Shown: positions 63,397-64,000 of the stretch, one piece after another | Layout of the letters: the number at the start of each line of letters is the position of its first letter | How positions within the stretch are numbered: position 1 is the stretch's first letter | NCBI GenBank assembly: GCA_009777735.1 | Contig: WRLF01000004.1 | Span: 1 to 64,000 of the forward strand | Direction of reading: 5' to 3' | Length of the DNA stretch: 64,000 nt | Source of the DNA: Treponema sp. | GTDB taxonomy: Bacteria; Spirochaetota; Spirochaetia; Treponematales; Breznakiellaceae | Notes under the pieces: generated by a model | Databases searched by the model: none | The model's input: only the letters and a program-made list of their open reading frames with translations | What the model was told of the DNA's origin: nothing | Translations under genes and position numbers: made by a program

Positions 63397-63996
63397 ATGA
63401 AAAAGATGATGATGGTTTTAGCCGGGTTTCTGGCATTCGGTTTACTTCTTGCAGCATGCGCCACAATTGATTACGGTGAGCCCACGTACAGCGGTGGAGG
63501 TAACCTCGTAATTGGCAGATGGATAGCATTTGCGGATTATGAAGGCGAAGCTGCTTTGGAAGAAGTATATTATTTCTTTGATAACGGCGAGTTCTACATG
63601 CACAATTACCATCCGTTAAAGGACGGCGTTGCCGAAACAGGCACCTGGACAGGCAGCCTGGAACCCGGCGGTGAAGTTGTCATGACAGTACTGTGGTACC
63701 AGGGCGGCGACAGAAAGGGTGACGGCGGTTTATACGGCGAAATCACCTATAAACATTTAGCCCCTCCTTTTACCTATACTGCAGAAATTTCCATGGACGG
63801 TGAAACCCTTACCGCAGAACGCTGGGACTATGCATTAAAGAACGAATATGGTTTTATTCACAGCGGCGCAACCCATAAGGATTACATCCTGCAGCTCGTA
63901 GGTGAACAGGAACCCCTCACCGAAGAAGAAGAAGAGGCTCTCATTAGCGCAGTAAAAGCATATTACTTTGCATGGATGGACGCCCGTAACAACTAA
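63397..63996 (+). CDS. Small lipoprotein of unknown function
   Basis: 199 aa. Signal peptide and lipobox (LLLAACAT), then a beta-rich domain: LVIGRWIAFADYEG, EEVYYFFDNGEFYMHNYHPLKDG, TGTWTGSLEPGGEVVMTVLWYQGG, ending in an acidic helix (LTEEEEEALISAVKAYYFAW). The FYMHNYHPLKDGVAETGTW stretch is loosely like the FLIYNS...EAGLGTY core of the SGNH C-terminal module, but this is weak. AAGGAG upstream. Complete within the window. Confidence 0.75.
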   Translation: MKKMMMVLAGFLAFGLLLAACATIDYGEPTYSGGGNLVIGRWIAFADYEGEAALEEVYYFFDNGEFYMHNYHPLKDGVAETGTWTGSLEPGGEVVMTVLWYQGGDRKGDGGLYGEITYKHLAPPFTYTAEISMDGETLTAERWDYALKNEYGFIHSGATHKDYILQLVGEQEPLTEEEEEALISAVKAYYFAWMDARNN

Positions 63997-64000
63997 TACG

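Overview
The window reads as chromosomal DNA from a spirochaete, most likely a Treponema of the gut/termite type. This rests on a treponeme-like ribosomal/replication core (rpsF-ssb-rpsR-rplI-dnaB; rpsT-HU-lnt; rho-rpmE-omega-like), the very high share of Sec-exported lipoproteins with short 'G/A/S-C' lipoboxes, and the absence of any Gram-positive signature. The genus is an inference; I could not run a search. About 55 protein genes and one tRNA gene are supported. I see no rRNA, CRISPR array, insertion sequence or prophage.

Layout. 0.5-5.6 kb: a chemoreceptor, then a guanine deaminase overlapping an MFS permease. 5.6-10.7 kb: a divergent pair of surface lipoproteins, a CotH-kinase protein with a lamin-tail domain and a double lamin-tail protein. 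10.7-15.1 kb: a polyamine ABC operon (potA-potB-potC, a secreted nitroreductase, potD). 15-21 kb: a DUF4349 lipoprotein, then a co-directional run DnaJ-like, map, HtrA-type protease, RidA, amidohydrolase. 21-28 kb: a two-component pair (7TM hybrid kinase and LuxR regulator), a small lipoprotein, a VWA protein and an HD-domain protein. 28-39 kb: mostly housekeeping genes on the minus strand (miaA, an omega-like subunit, rpmE, rho, pncC, bactofilin, response regulator, lnt, HU, rpsT, a small zinc ribbon missed by the ORF track, a ComFB-like gene, dnaB, rplI, rpsR, ssb, rpsF). 39-43.9 kb: a membrane-anchored YiiX-like cysteine hydrolase and a GH2 exo-glucosaminidase-like enzyme. 43.9-45.1 kb: tRNA-Glu(CTC), a small unknown gene and a RelB-type antitoxin/MazF-type toxin pair. 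45.2-64 kb: an accessory cluster all on the plus strand. It holds two SGNH-esterase lipoproteins, four paralogous lipoproteins with two discoidin-like domains plus a propeller-like DUF5005/DUF4185-type domain, a free-standing copy of the SGNH C-terminal module, a beta-helix lipoprotein, an outer-membrane beta-barrel and a short lipoprotein.

How they may work together: the 40-64 kb genes look like a cell-surface machine for binding and trimming an amino-sugar-containing or acylated polysaccharide (discoidin/propeller binding proteins, SGNH deacylases, GH2 exo-glycosidase, porin-like barrel). The cluster lacks SusC/D-type proteins. No substrate can be proven from sequence.

The signals most worth checking are the four-paralogue surface family; the module shared by three lipoproteins; a five-copy heptanucleotide repeat inside lnt, whose copy number would set the reading frame; a C9 tract at the start of one lipoprotein gene; and a recurring promoter layout in which the -10 box lies 5-6 nt upstream of a start codon that has no Shine-Dalgarno sequence, which suggests leaderless mRNAs.
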